Assembly: GCF_949987515.2 (NCBI RefSeq)
Contig: NW_027192650.1
Coordinates: 4,030,001 to 4,094,000, forward strand
Length of the DNA stretch: 64,000 bases
Reading direction: 5' to 3'
From: Delphinus delphis
Lineage: Eukaryota; Chordata; Mammalia; Artiodactyla; Delphinidae
In this document: positions 23,691 through 36,321 of the stretch, piece after piece
Numbering within the stretch: the first letter of the stretch is position 1
Layout of the letters: each line of letters opens with the position of its first letter
Notes under the pieces: model-generated
Databases searched by the model: none
What the model saw: only the letters and a program-made list of their open reading frames with translations
Told to the model about the DNA's origin: nothing
Program-made: the position numbers and the translations under genes

Positions 23691-25269
23691 CAAGAACCTC
23701 GTTTACAGTACAAGTTCAACATCGCAGAAAGTGAAAAATGGATAAAGAACTTGTGGTACTTACGTACAATGCAGTATCACTCAGCAATGAAATCTATGTC
23801 ATCAGGCCCGTAGCAGCATAATGAGTGGATTCAGGTACGATGATTCTAACTGAAATAAGTCACACAGAAAAAGAAACATCATAAGATATCACTAATACAC
23901 GGAATGTAAACTTGGCTACACAGGAACTGCATTCCAAAACAGAACAGGGTCTCAAATTTAGAAAACCAACTTATGCTTGCTTAAGGGGAAAGGTGAGTTG
24001 AGGTGCTGCATAAAACCAGAGATGGAAATGAGCACAGATAAAGTTCCTTAAGCCAAATATGGAATAGACAAGAGCTACTCCTTGCTCAACGAAATGGACT
24101 CAAAACCCCATATTAAACCCCTAAGAATGTACCTGATTAGTAAGTATCTTAAAACCTATGGATTGCTATGTCTCCAAAAGAGAATCAAGCGTGTGTACAG
24201 GGGTATAAACGCAGCAGTGATAGGATTGGAGAGGTTCGGTGAGCAAATGAAGACCCTTTGAAGTCATATTGCATGGTACCCATTACACGGGTCTCAACTC
24301 TCCAGGTTTAAGGTATTCTTCCTTCAGCTAAAACATGCATGTGGAACCCAAGTATGATCAACCATGTGAACGGGAGACGTGTTCAAATATGTCTCAGTTT
24401 TCCTCCCCTGGTACTCAGGTGCAACATTCCAGACGCTTTACTAACACTCTCCGGACTTGGAGAGTCAGTCCCTTTAACCTCCTGTTTGGCCCAGTTTGCA
24501 ATTTCTGCGGAAGATGAACAGGAATAGCGAGAACCAATGAGAGGCTAGCTGGAGGTGTCTGGACGGGCAAATTTAACTCTCATTTCCCACCAGGAAGAGG
24601 AATTAACCAAAGGCTCAGCATGCCGGGCCGGAACCAGATTAGGGCCTGAAGCCATCCTGCGGTGTTGCGGCCAGGTCACAAGAAAGCGAGTTGAAGAAAG
24701 GAGCTCAGGGGCACTGTAATTCACAAACCTGCAGAGTTATAAATGACAGCTATCGTCCAAAAATAGACTGAAGTAAGGCTGCCAAGAGGACTTGAAAGCG
24801 GGGCAGAATTGCAGGAAACCGATTTCAGGAGGTAGACTGGAATTGCATTGAAAGCATAGGAAAAGAGGCAGAACGTCCACAATGATGCACTTGGCCAAAA
24901 AGGGCGTATGCGTTTTTTCCTGAATATATTCAGGAAAAAACGCATACGCCCTTTTTGGCCAACCAAGCAAGCTTGCAAAGGAAATCTGCACTACAATGAA
25001 GTCTCACTTCCCCCCGGTCAAAAGGGCCATCTGAAAAAAGTGTAAAATCCAGAAAGGCAGGACAGGCCATGGAGAACTGGGAGCCTTGTTATGCTGATGG
25101 GCGGGATGTAAATTGCCAACAGACACTCGGGAGAAGTGTATGGTGTTTCCTGAAACATCTAAAAAACAAAGCAACAGAACCTAGGGCACTTCCACTTATG
25201 GTCCTATAGCTTAGGGAAATTAAAATCAAAAAGACACAGCCACCCCAAAGTTTGGGACGCCTCTGTTTA
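23691..25269 (+). repeat. Satellite unit 16 (1,579 bp)
   Basis: Alternative 5-prime subtype (CTTACGTACAATGCAG, CTGCATTCCAAAAC), closest to unit 18. Short middle block with TACTCAGGTGC and CTCCGGACTTGG. Palindrome 24891-24962 is perfect. Confidence 0.97.
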
Positions 25270-26847
25270 CAAGAACCTCGTTTACAGTACAAGTTCAACA
25301 TCACAGAAAGTGAAAAATGGATAAAGAAGTTGTGGTATTTACTTACAAAGCAATATCACTCAGCAATGAAATCTATGTCATCAGGCCCTTAGCATCACAA
25401 TGAGTGGATTCAGGTATGATGATTCTAACTGAAGTAAGTCACACAGAAAAAGAAACATCATAAGATATCAGTAATACACGGAATGTAAACTTGGCTACCC
25501 AGGAACTGAATTACAGAACAGAACAGGGTCTCAAATTTAGAAAACCAACTTATGCTTGCTTAAGGGGAAAGGTGAGTTGGGGTGCTGCATAAAACCAGAG
25601 ATTGAAATGAGCACAGATAAAGTTCCTTAAGTCAAATATGGAATAACAAGAGCTACTCCTTGCTCAACGAAATGGACTCAACACCGCATATTAAACGCCT
25701 AAGAATGTACCTGACTAGTAAGTATCTTAAAACCTATGGATTGCTATGTCTCCGAAAGAGAATCAAGCATGTGTACAGGGGCATAAACGCAGCAGTGATA
25801 GGATTGGAGAGGTTCGGTGAGCAAATGAATACCCTTTGAAGTCATATTGCATGGTACCCATTACACGGGTCTTAACTCTCCAGGTTTAAGGTATTCTTCC
25901 TTCAGCTAAAACATGCATGTGGAACCCAAGTATGATCAACCATGTGAACGGGAGACGTGTTCAAATATGTCTCAGTTTTCCTCCCCTGGTACTCAGGTGC
26001 AACATTCCAGACGCTTTACTAACACTCTCCCCACTTGGAGAGTCAGCGCCTTTAACCTCCTGTTTGGCCCAGTTTGCAATTTCTGCGGAAGATGAACAGG
26101 AATAGCGAGAACCAATGAGAGACTAGCTGGAGGTGTTTGGACGGGCAAATTTAACTCTCATTTCCCACCAGGAAGAGGAAATAACCAAAGGCTCAGCGTG
26201 CCGTGCCGGAACCAGATTAGGGCCTGAAGGCATCCTGCGGTGTTGCGGCCAGGTCACAAGAAAGCAAGTTGAAGAAAGGAGCTCAGGGGCACTGTAATTC
26301 ACAAACCTGCACAGTTATAAATGACAGCTATCGTCCAAAAATAGACTGAAGTAAGCCTGCCAAGAGGACTTGAAAGCGGGGCAGAATTGCAGGAAACCGA
26401 TTTCAGGAGGTAGACTGGAATTGCATTGAAAGCATAGGAAAAGAGGCAGAACGTCCACAATGATGCACTTGGCCAAAAAGGGCGTATGCATTTTTTCCTG
26501 AATATATTCAGGAAAAAACGCATACGCCCTTTTTGGCCAACCAAGCAAGCTTGCAAAGGAAATCTGCACTACAATGAAGTCTCACTTCCCCCCGGTCAAA
26601 AGGGGCATCTGAAAAAAGTGTAAAATCCAGAAAGGCAGGACAGGCCGTGGAGAACTGGGAGCCTTGTTATGCTGATGGGCGGGATGTAAATTGCCAACAG
26701 ACACTAGGGAGAAGTGTATGGTGTTTCCTGAAACATCTAAAAAGCAAAGCAACAGAGCCTAGGGCACTGCCACTTATGGTCCTATAGCTTAGGGAAATTA
26801 AAATCAAAAAGACACAGCAACCCCAAAGTTTGGGACGCCTCTGTTTA
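25270..26847 (+). repeat. Satellite unit 17 (1,578 bp)
   Basis: Carries AGCATCACAATG and GGGTCTTAACTC, the marker pair later typical of units 30, 32, 33, 35, 37 and 39. A 1-bp deletion gives GGAATAACAAGAG. Palindrome 26469-26540 has G to A at 26490, as in unit 10. The tail is like that of unit 15. Confidence 0.97.
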
Positions 26848-28427
26848 CAAGAACCTCGTTTACAGTACAAGTTCAACATCGCAGAAAGTGAAAAATGGAT
26901 AAAGAACTTGTGGTACTTACGTACAATGCAGTTTCACTCAGCAATGAAATCTATGTCATCAGGCCCGTAGCAGCATAATGAGTGGATTCAGGTACGATGA
27001 TTCTAACTGAAATGAGTCACACAGAAAAAGAAACATCATAAGATATCACTAATACACGGAATGTAAACTTGGCTACACAGGAACTGCATTCCAAAACAGA
27101 ACAGGGTCTCAAATTTAGAAAACCAACTTATGCTTGCTTAAGGGGAAAGGTGAGTTGGGGTGCTGCATAAAACCAGAGATTGAAATGAGCACAGATAAAG
27201 TTCCTTAAGCCAAATATGGAATAGACAAGAGCTACTCCTTGCTCAACGAAATGGACTCAACACCGCATATTAAACGCCTAAGAATGTACCTGACTAGTAA
27301 GTATCTTAAAAGCTATGGATTGCTATGTCTCCGAAAGAGAATCAAGCATGTGTACAGGGGCATAAACGCAGCAGTGATAGGATTGGAGAGGTTTGGTGAG
27401 CAAATGAAGACCCTTTGAAGTCATATTGCATGGTACCCATTCCACGGGTTTCAACTACCCAGGTTTAAGGTATTCTTCCTTCAGCTAAAACATGCATGTG
27501 GAACCTAGAGTATGATCAACCATGTGATCGGGAGACGTGTTCAAATATGTCTCAGTATTCCTCCCCTGGTACTCGGGTGCAACATTCCAGACGCTTTACT
27601 AACACTCTCCCCACTTGGAGAGTCAGTCCCTTTAACCTCCTGTTTGGCCCAGTTTGCAATTTCTGCGGAAGATGAACAGGAATAGCGAGAACCAATGAGA
27701 GGCTAGCTGGAGGTGTCTGGACGGGCAAATTTAACTCTCATTTCCCACAAGGAAGAGGAATTAACCAAAGGCTCAGCGTGCCGTGGCGGAACCAGATTAG
27801 GGCCTGAAGCCATCCTGCGGTGTTGCGGCCAGGTCACAAGAAAGCGAGTTGAAGAAAGGAGCTCACGGGCACTGTAATTCACAAACCTGCAGAGTTATAA
27901 ATGACAGCTATCGTCCAAAAATAGACTGAAGTAAGGCTGCCAAGAGGACTTGAAAGCGGGGCAGAATAGCAGGAAACCGATTTCAGGAGGTAGACTGGAA
28001 TTGCATTGAAAGCATAGGAAAAGAGGCAGAACGTCCACAATGATGCACTTGGCCAAAAAGGGCGTATGCGTTTTTTCCTGAATATATTCAGGAAAAAACG
28101 CATACGCCCTTTTTGGCCAACCAAGCAAGCTTGCAAAGGAAATCTGCACTACAATGAAGTCTCACTTCCCCCCGGTCAAAAGGGCCATCTGAAAAAAGTG
28201 TAAAATCCAGAAAGGAAGGACAGGCCATGGAGAACTGGGAGCCTTGTTATGCTGATGGGCGGGATGTAAATTGCCAACAGACACTCGGGAGAAGTGTATG
28301 GTGTTTCCTGAAACATCTAAAAAACAATGCAACAGAGCCTAGGGCACTTCCACTTATGGTCCTATAGCTTAGGGAAATTAAAATCAAAAAGACACAGCCA
28401 CCCCAAAGTTTGGAACGGCTCTGTTTA
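26848..28427 (+). repeat. Satellite unit 18 (1,580 bp)
   Basis: Alternative 5-prime subtype like unit 16. Middle block GGAACCTAGAGTATGATC. GCAGAATAGCAGG just before the palindrome is shared with units 21, 22 and 24. Palindrome 28049-28120 is perfect. Tail AACAATGCAACAGAG is shared with units 22 and 24. Confidence 0.97.
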
Positions 28428-30006
28428 CAAGAACCTCGTTTACAGTACAAGTTCAACATCGCAGAAAGTGAAAAATGGATAAAGAAGTTGTGGTATTTAC
28501 TTACAAAGCAATATCACTCAGCAATGAAATCTGTGTCATCAGGCCCTTAGCAGCACAATGAGTGGATTCAGGTATGATGATTCTAACTGAAGTAAGTCAC
28601 ACAGAAAAAGAAACATCATAAGATATCAGTAATACACGGAATGTAAACTTGGCTACACAGGAACTGAATTACAGAACAGAACAGGGTCTCAAATTTAGAA
28701 AACCAACTTATGCTTGCTTAAGGGGAAAGGTGAGTTGGGGTGCTGCATAAAACCAGAGATTGAAATGAGCACACATAAAGTTCCTTAAGTCAAATATGTA
28801 ATAGACAAGAGCTACTCCTTGCTCAACGAAATGGACTCAACACCGCATATTAAACGCCTAAGAATGTACCTGACTAGTAAGTATCTTAAAACCTATTGAT
28901 TGCTATGTCTCCGAAAGAGAATCAAGCATGTGTACAGGGGCATAAACGCAGCAGTGATAGGATTGGAGAGGTTCGGTGAGCAAATGAAGACCCTTTGAAG
29001 TCATATTGCATGGTACCCATTCCACGGGTCTCAACTCTCCAGGTTTAAGGTATTCTTCCTTCAGCTAAAACATGCATGTGGAACCCAAGTATGATCAACC
29101 ATGTGAACGGGAGACGTGTTCAAATATGTCTCAGTTTTCCTCCCCTGGTACTCGGGTGCAACATTCCAGACGCTTTACTAACACTCTCCCCACTTGGAGA
29201 GTCAGCGCCTTTAACCTCCTGTTTGGCCCAGTTTGCAATTTCTGCGGAAGATAAACAGGAATAGCGAGAACCAATGAGAGGCTAGCTGGAGGTGTCTGGA
29301 CGGGCAAATTTAACTCTCATTTCCCACCAGGAAGAGGAAATAACCAAAGGCTCAGCGTGCCGTGCCGGAACCAGATTAGGGCCTGAAGCAATCCTGCGGT
29401 GTTGCGGCCAGCTCAAAAGAAAGCGAGTTGAAGAAAGGAGCTCAGGGGCACTGTAATTCACAAACCTGCAGAGTTATAAATGACAGCTATCGTCCAAAAA
29501 TAGACTGAAGTAAGGCTGCCAAGAGGACTTGAAAGCGGGGCAGAATTGCAGGAAACCGATTTCAGGAGGTAGACTGGAATTGCATTGAAAGCATAGGAAA
29601 AGAGGCAGAACGTCCACAATGATGCACTTGGCCAAAATGGGCGTATGCGTTTTTTCCTGAATATATTCAGGAAAAAACGCATACGCACTTTTTGGCCAAC
29701 CAAGCAAGCTTGCAAAGGAAATCTGCACTACAATGAAGTCTCACTTCCCCAAGGTCAAAAGGACCATCTGAAAAAAGTGTAAAATCCAGAAAGGCAGGAC
29801 AGGCCATGGAGAACTGGGAGCCTTGTTATGCTGATGGGCGGGATGTAAATTGCCAACAACCACTCGGGAGAAGTGTATGGTGTTTCCTGAAACATCTAAA
29901 AAACAAAGCAACAGAACCTAGGGCACTTCCACTTATGGTCCTATAGCTTAGGGAAATTAAAATCAAAAAGACACAGCCACCCCAAAGTTTGGAACGGCTC
30001 TGTTTA
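28428..30006 (+). repeat. Satellite unit 19 (1,579 bp)
   Basis: I see no difference from unit 20. Shared rare states are GCACACATAAAG, AATATGTAATAG, CCTATTGATTGC, GAAGATAAACAGG, GAAGCAATCC and CCCCAAGGTC. Palindrome 29628-29699 has A to T at 29638 (arm position 10) and C to A at 29687 (arm position 59); the two do not pair with each other. Confidence 0.97.
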
Positions 30007-31585
30007 CAAGAACCTCGTTTACAGTACAAGTTCAACATCGCAGAAAGTGAAAAATGGATAAAGAAGTTGTGGTATTTACTTACAAAGCAATATCACTCAG
30101 CAATGAAATCTGTGTCATCAGGCCCTTAGCAGCACAATGAGTGGATTCAGGTATGATGATTCTAACTGAAGTAAGTCACACAGAAAAAGAAACATCATAA
30201 GATATCAGTAATACACGGAATGTAAACTTGGCTACACAGGAACTGAATTACAGAACAGAACAGGGTCTCAAATTTAGAAAACCAACTTATGCTTGCTTAA
30301 GGGGAAAGGTGAGTTGGGGTGCTGCATAAAACCAGAGATTGAAATGAGCACACATAAAGTTCCTTAAGTCAAATATGTAATAGACAAGAGCTACTCCTTG
30401 CTCAACGAAATGGACTCAACACCGCATATTAAACGCCTAAGAATGTACCTGACTAGTAAGTATCTTAAAACCTATTGATTGCTATGTCTCCGAAAGAGAA
30501 TCAAGCATGTGTACAGGGGCATAAACGCAGCAGTGATAGGATTGGAGAGGTTCGGTGAGCAAATGAAGACCCTTTGAAGTCATATTGCATGGTACCCATT
30601 CCACGGGTCTCAACTCTCCAGGTTTAAGGTATTCTTCCTTCAGCTAAAACATGCATGTGGAACCCAAGTATGATCAACCATGTGAACGGGAGACGTGTTC
30701 AAATATGTCTCAGTTTTCCTCCCCTGGTACTCGGGTGCAACATTCCAGACGCTTTACTAACACTCTCCCCACTTGGAGAGTCAGCGCCTTTAACCTCCTG
30801 TTTGGCCCAGTTTGCAATTTCTGCGGAAGATAAACAGGAATAGCGAGAACCAATGAGAGGCTAGCTGGAGGTGTCTGGACGGGCAAATTTAACTCTCATT
30901 TCCCACCAGGAAGAGGAAATAACCAAAGGCTCAGCGTGCCGTGCCGGAACCAGATTAGGGCCTGAAGCAATCCTGCGGTGTTGCGGCCAGCTCAAAAGAA
31001 AGCGAGTTGAAGAAAGGAGCTCAGGGGCACTGTAATTCACAAACCTGCAGAGTTATAAATGACAGCTATCGTCCAAAAATAGACTGAAGTAAGGCTGCCA
31101 AGAGGACTTGAAAGCGGGGCAGAATTGCAGGAAACCGATTTCAGGAGGTAGACTGGAATTGCATTGAAAGCATAGGAAAAGAGGCAGAACGTCCACAATG
31201 ATGCACTTGGCCAAAATGGGCGTATGCGTTTTTTCCTGAATATATTCAGGAAAAAACGCATACGCACTTTTTGGCCAACCAAGCAAGCTTGCAAAGGAAA
31301 TCTGCACTACAATGAAGTCTCACTTCCCCAAGGTCAAAAGGACCATCTGAAAAAAGTGTAAAATCCAGAAAGGCAGGACAGGCCATGGAGAACTGGGAGC
31401 CTTGTTATGCTGATGGGCGGGATGTAAATTGCCAACAACCACTCGGGAGAAGTGTATGGTGTTTCCTGAAACATCTAAAAAACAAAGCAACAGAACCTAG
31501 GGCACTTCCACTTATGGTCCTATAGCTTAGGGAAATTAAAATCAAAAAGACACAGCCACCCCAAAGTTTGGAACGGCTCTGTTTA
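30007..31585 (+). repeat. Satellite unit 20 (1,579 bp), duplicate of unit 19
   Basis: Apparent exact copy of unit 19, including the two palindrome changes (palindrome 31207-31278, at 31217 and 31266). Identity at one-unit lag begins at 28338 / 29917 and ends at 30222 / 31801, where unit 21 has G instead of T. Confidence 0.97.
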
Positions 31586-33164
31586 CAAGAACCTCGTTTA
31601 CAGTACAAGTTCAACATCGCAGAAAGTGAAAAATGGATAAAGAAGTTGTGGTATTTACTTACAAAGCAATATCACTCAGCAATGAAATCTGTGTCATCAG
31701 GCCCTTAGCAGCACAATGAGTGGATTCAGGTATGATGATTCTAACTGAAGTAAGTCACACAGAAAAAGAAACATCATAAGATATCAGTAATACACGGAAT
31801 GGAAACTTGGCTACACAGGAACTGAATTACAGAACAGAACAGGGTCTCAAATTTAGAAAAACAACTTATGCTTGCTTAAGGGTAAAGGTGAGTTGGGGTG
31901 CTGCATAAAACCAGAGATTGAAATGAGCACAGATAAAGTTCCTTAAGTCAAATATGGAATAGACAAGAGCTACTACTTGCTCAACGAAATGGACTCAACA
32001 CCGCATATTAAACGCCTAAGAATGTACCTGACTAGTAACTATCGTAAAACCTATGGATTGCTATGTCTCCGAAAGAGAATCAAGCATGTGTACAGGGGCA
32101 TAAACGCAGCAGTGATAGGATTGGAGAGGTTCGGTGAGCAAATGAAGACCCTTTGAAGTCATATTGCATGGTACCCATTCCACGGGTCTCAACTCTCCAG
32201 GTTTAAGGTATTCTTCCTTCAGCTAAAACATGCATGTGGAACCCAAGTATGATCAACCATGTGAACGGGAGACGTGTTCAAATATGTCTCAGTTTTCCTC
32301 CCCTGGTACTCGGGTGCAACATTCCAGACGCTTTACTAACACTCTCCCCACTTGGAGAGTCAGTCCCTTTAACCTCCTGTTTGGCCCAGTTTGCAATTTC
32401 TGCGGAAAATGAACAGGAATAGCGAGAACCAATGAGAGGCTAGCTGGAGGTGTCTGGACGGGCAAATTTAACTCTCATTTCCCACCAGGAAGCGGAATTA
32501 ACCAAAGGCTCAGCATGCCGGGCCGGAACCAGATTAGGGCCTGAAGCCATCCTGCGGTGTTGCGGCCAGGTCACAAGAAAGCGAGTTGAAGAAAGGAGCT
32601 CAGGGGCACTGTAATTCACAAACCTGCAGAGTTATAAATGACAGCTATTGTCCAAAAATAGACTGAAGTAAGGCTGCCAAGAGGACTTGAAAGCGGGGCA
32701 GAATAGCAGGAAACCGATTTCAGGAGGTAGACTGGAATTGCATTGAAAGCATAGGAAAAGAGGCAGAACGTCCACAATGATGCACTTGGCCAAAAAGGGC
32801 GTATGCGTTTTTTCCTGAATATATTCAGGAAAAAACGCATACGCCCTTTTTGGCCAACCAAGCAAGCTTGCAAAGGAAATCTGCACTGCAATGAAGTCTC
32901 ACTTCCCCCCGGTCAAAAGGGGCATCTGAAAAAAGTGTAAAATCCAGAAAGGCAGGACAGGCCATGGAGAACTGGGAGCCTTGTTATGCTGATGGGCGGG
33001 ATGTAAATTGCCAACAGACACTAGGGAGAAGTGTATGGTGTTTCCTGAAACATCTAAAAAGCAAAGCAACAGAGCCTAGGGCACTGCCACTTATGGTCCT
33101 ATAGCTTAGGGAAATTAAAATCAAAAAGACACAGCAACCCCAAAGTTTCGGACGCCTCTGTTTA
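31586..33164 (+). repeat. Satellite unit 21 (1,579 bp)
   Basis: Carries AATGGAAACTTGG, CTACTACTTGCTC and AGTAACTATCG, shared with unit 22. CTGCGGAAAATG replaces the usual GGAAGATG. Palindrome 32786-32857 is perfect. The tail matches unit 15, six units upstream. Confidence 0.97.
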
Positions 33165-34743
33165 CAAGAACCTCGTTTACAGTACAAGTTCAACATCGCA
33201 GAAAGTGAAAAATGGATAAAGAACTTGTGGTACTTACGTACAATGCAGTATCACTCAGCAATGAAATCTGTGTCATCAGGCCCTTAGCAGCACAATGAGT
33301 GGATTCAGGTATGATGATTCTAACTGAAGTAAGTCACACAGAAAAAGAAACATCATAAGATATCAGTAATACACGGAATGGAAACTTGGCTACACAGGAA
33401 CTGAATTACAGAACAGAACAGGGTCTCAAATTTAGAAAAACAACTTATGCTTGCTTAAGGGTAAAGGTGAGTTGGGGTGCTGCATAAAACCAGAGATTGA
33501 AATGAGCACAGATAAAGTTCCTTAAGTCAAATATGGAATAGACAAGAGCTACTACTTGCTCAACGAAATGGACTCAACACCGCATATTAAACGCCTAAGA
33601 ATGTACCTGACTAGTAACTATCGTAAAACCTATGGATTGCTATGTCTCCGAAAGAGAATCAAGCATGTGTACAGGGGCATAAACGCAGCAGTGATAGGAT
33701 TGGAGAGGTTCGGTGAGCAAATGAAGACCCTTTGAAGTCATATTGCATGGTACCCATTCCACGGGTCTCAACTCTCCAGGTTTAAGGTATTCTTCCTTCA
33801 GCTAAAACATGCATGTGGAACCCAAGTATGATCAACCATGTGAACGGGAGACGTGTTCAAATATGTCTCAGTTTTCCTCCCCTGGTACTCGGGTGCAACA
33901 TTCCAGACGCTTTACTAACACTCTCCCCACTTGGAGAGTCAGTCCCTTTAACCTCCTGTTTGGCCCAGTTTGCAATTTCTGCGGAAAATGAACAGGAATA
34001 GCGAGAACCAATGAGAGGCTAGCTGGAGGTGTCTGGACGGGCAAATTTAACTCTCATTTCCCACCAGGAAGAGGAATTAACCAAAGGCTCAGCATGCCGG
34101 GCCGGAACCAGATTAGGGCCTGAAGCCATCCTGCGGTGTTGCGGCCAGGTCACAAGAAAGCGAGTTGAAGAAAGGAGCTCAGGGGCACTGTAATTCACAA
34201 ACCTGCAGAGTTATAAATGACAGCTATTGTCCAAAAATAGACTGAAGTAAGGCTGCCAAGAGGACTTGAAAGCGGGGCAGAATAGCAGGAAACCGATTTC
34301 AGGAGGTAGACTGGAATTGCATTAAAAGCATAGGAAAAGAGGCAGAACGTCCACAATGATGCACTTGGCCAAAAAGTGCGTATGCGTTTTTTCCTGAATA
34401 TATTCAGGAAAAAACGCATACGCCCTTTTTGGCCAACCATGCAAGCTTGCAAAGGAAATCTGCACTACAATGAAGTCTCACTTCCCCCCGGTCAAAAGGG
34501 CCATCTGAAAAAAGTGTAAAATCCAGAAAGGCAGGACAGGCCATGGAGAACTGGGAGCCTTGTTATGCTGATGGGCGGGATGTAAATTGCCAACAGACAC
34601 TCGGGAGAAGTGTATGGTGTTTCCTGAAACATCTAAAAAACAATGCAACAGAGCCTAGGGCACTTCCACTTATGGTCCTATAGCTTAGGGAAATTAAAAT
34701 CAAAAAGACACAGCCACCCCAAAGTTTGGAACGGCTCTGTTTA
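33165..34743 (+). repeat. Satellite unit 22 (1,579 bp), mosaic
   Basis: Starts with the alternative subtype (CTTACGTACAATGCAG) and switches near 33260 to the unit 21 type (CTGTGTCATCAGGCCCTTAG). Palindrome 34365-34436 has G to T at 34377 (arm position 12). CAACCATGCAAGC just after it is shared with unit 24. Confidence 0.97.
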
Positions 34744-36321
34744 CAAGAACCTCGTTTACAGTACAAGTTCAACATCGCAGAAAGTGAAAAATGGATAAAG
34801 AAGTTGTGGTATTTACTTACAAAGCAATATCACTCAGCAATGAAATGTGTGTCAACAGGACATTAGCAGCACAATGTGTGGATTCAGCTATGATGATTCT
34901 AACTGAAGTAAGTCACACAGAAAAAGAAACATCATAAGATATCACTAATACACAGAATGTAAACTTGGCTACACAGGAACTGAATTACAGAACAGAACAG
35001 GGTCTCAAATTTAGAAAACCAACTATGCTTGCTTAAGGGTAAAGGTGAGTTGGGGTGCTGCATAAAACCAGAGATTGAAATGAGCACAGATAAAGTTCCT
35101 TAAGTCAAATATGGAATAGACAAGAGCTACTCCTTGCTCAACGAAATGGACTCAACACCGCATATTAAACGCCTAAGAATGTGCCTGACTAGTAAGTATC
35201 TTAAAACCTATGGATTGCTATGTCTCCGAAAGAGAATCAAGCATGTGTACAGGGGCATAAATGCAGCAGTGATAGGATTGGAGAGGTTCGGAGAGCAAAT
35301 GAAGACCCTTTGAAGTCATATTGCATGGTACCCATTCCACGGGTCTCAACTCTCCAGGTTTAAGGTATTCTTCCTTCAGCTAAAACATGCATGTGGAACC
35401 CAAGTATGATCAACCATGTGAACGGGAGACGTGTTCAAATATGTCTCAGTTTTCCTCCCCTGGTACTCGGGTGCAACATTCCAGACGCTTTACTAACACT
35501 CTCCCCACTTGGAGAGTCAGCGTCTTTAACCTCCTGCTTGGCCCAGTTTGCAATTTCTGCGAAAGATGAACAGGAATAGCGAGAACCAATGAGAGGCTAG
35601 CTGGAGGTGTCTGGACGGGCAAATTTAACTCTCATTTCCCACCAGGAAGAGGAAATAACCAAAGGCTCAGCGTGCCGTACCGGAACCAGATTAGGGCCTG
35701 AAGCCATCCTGCGGTGTTGCGGCCAGGTCACAAGAAAGCGAGTTGAAGAAAGGAGCTCAGGGGCACTGTAATTCACAAACCTGCAGAGTTATAAATGACA
35801 GCTATCGTCCAAAAATAGACTGAAGTAAGGCTGCCAAGAGGACTCGAAAGCGGGGCAGAATTGCAGGAAACCGATTTCAGGAGGTAGACTGGAATTGCAT
35901 TGAAAGCATAGGAAAAGAGGCAGAACGTCCACAATGATGCACTTGGCCAAAAAGGGCGTATGCGTTTTTTCCTGAATATATTCAGGAAAAAACGCATACG
36001 CCCTTTTTGGCCAACCAAGCAAGCTTGCAAAGGAAATCTGCACTACAATGAAGTCTCACTTCCCCCCGGTCAAAAGGGCCATCTGAAAAAAGTGTAAAAT
36101 CCAGAAAGGCAGGACAGGCCATGGAGAACTGGGAGCCTTGTTATGCTGATGGGCGGGATGTAAATTGCCAACAACCACTGGGGAGAAGTGTATGGTGTTT
36201 CCTGAAACATCTAAAAAACAAAGCAACGGAGCCTAGGGCACTTCGACTTATGGTCCTATAGCTTAGGGAAATTAAAATCAAAAAGACACAGCCACCCCAA
36301 AGTTTGGAACGGCTCTGTTTA
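34744..36321 (+). repeat. Satellite unit 23 (1,578 bp)
   Basis: Marked by AATGTGTGTCAACAGGACAT and by a 1-bp deletion (CCAACTATGC), both shared with unit 25 two units on. Also GGAGAGCAAATG and GGACTCGAAAGC. Palindrome 35943-36014 is perfect. Tail ACAACCACTGGGG. Confidence 0.97.
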
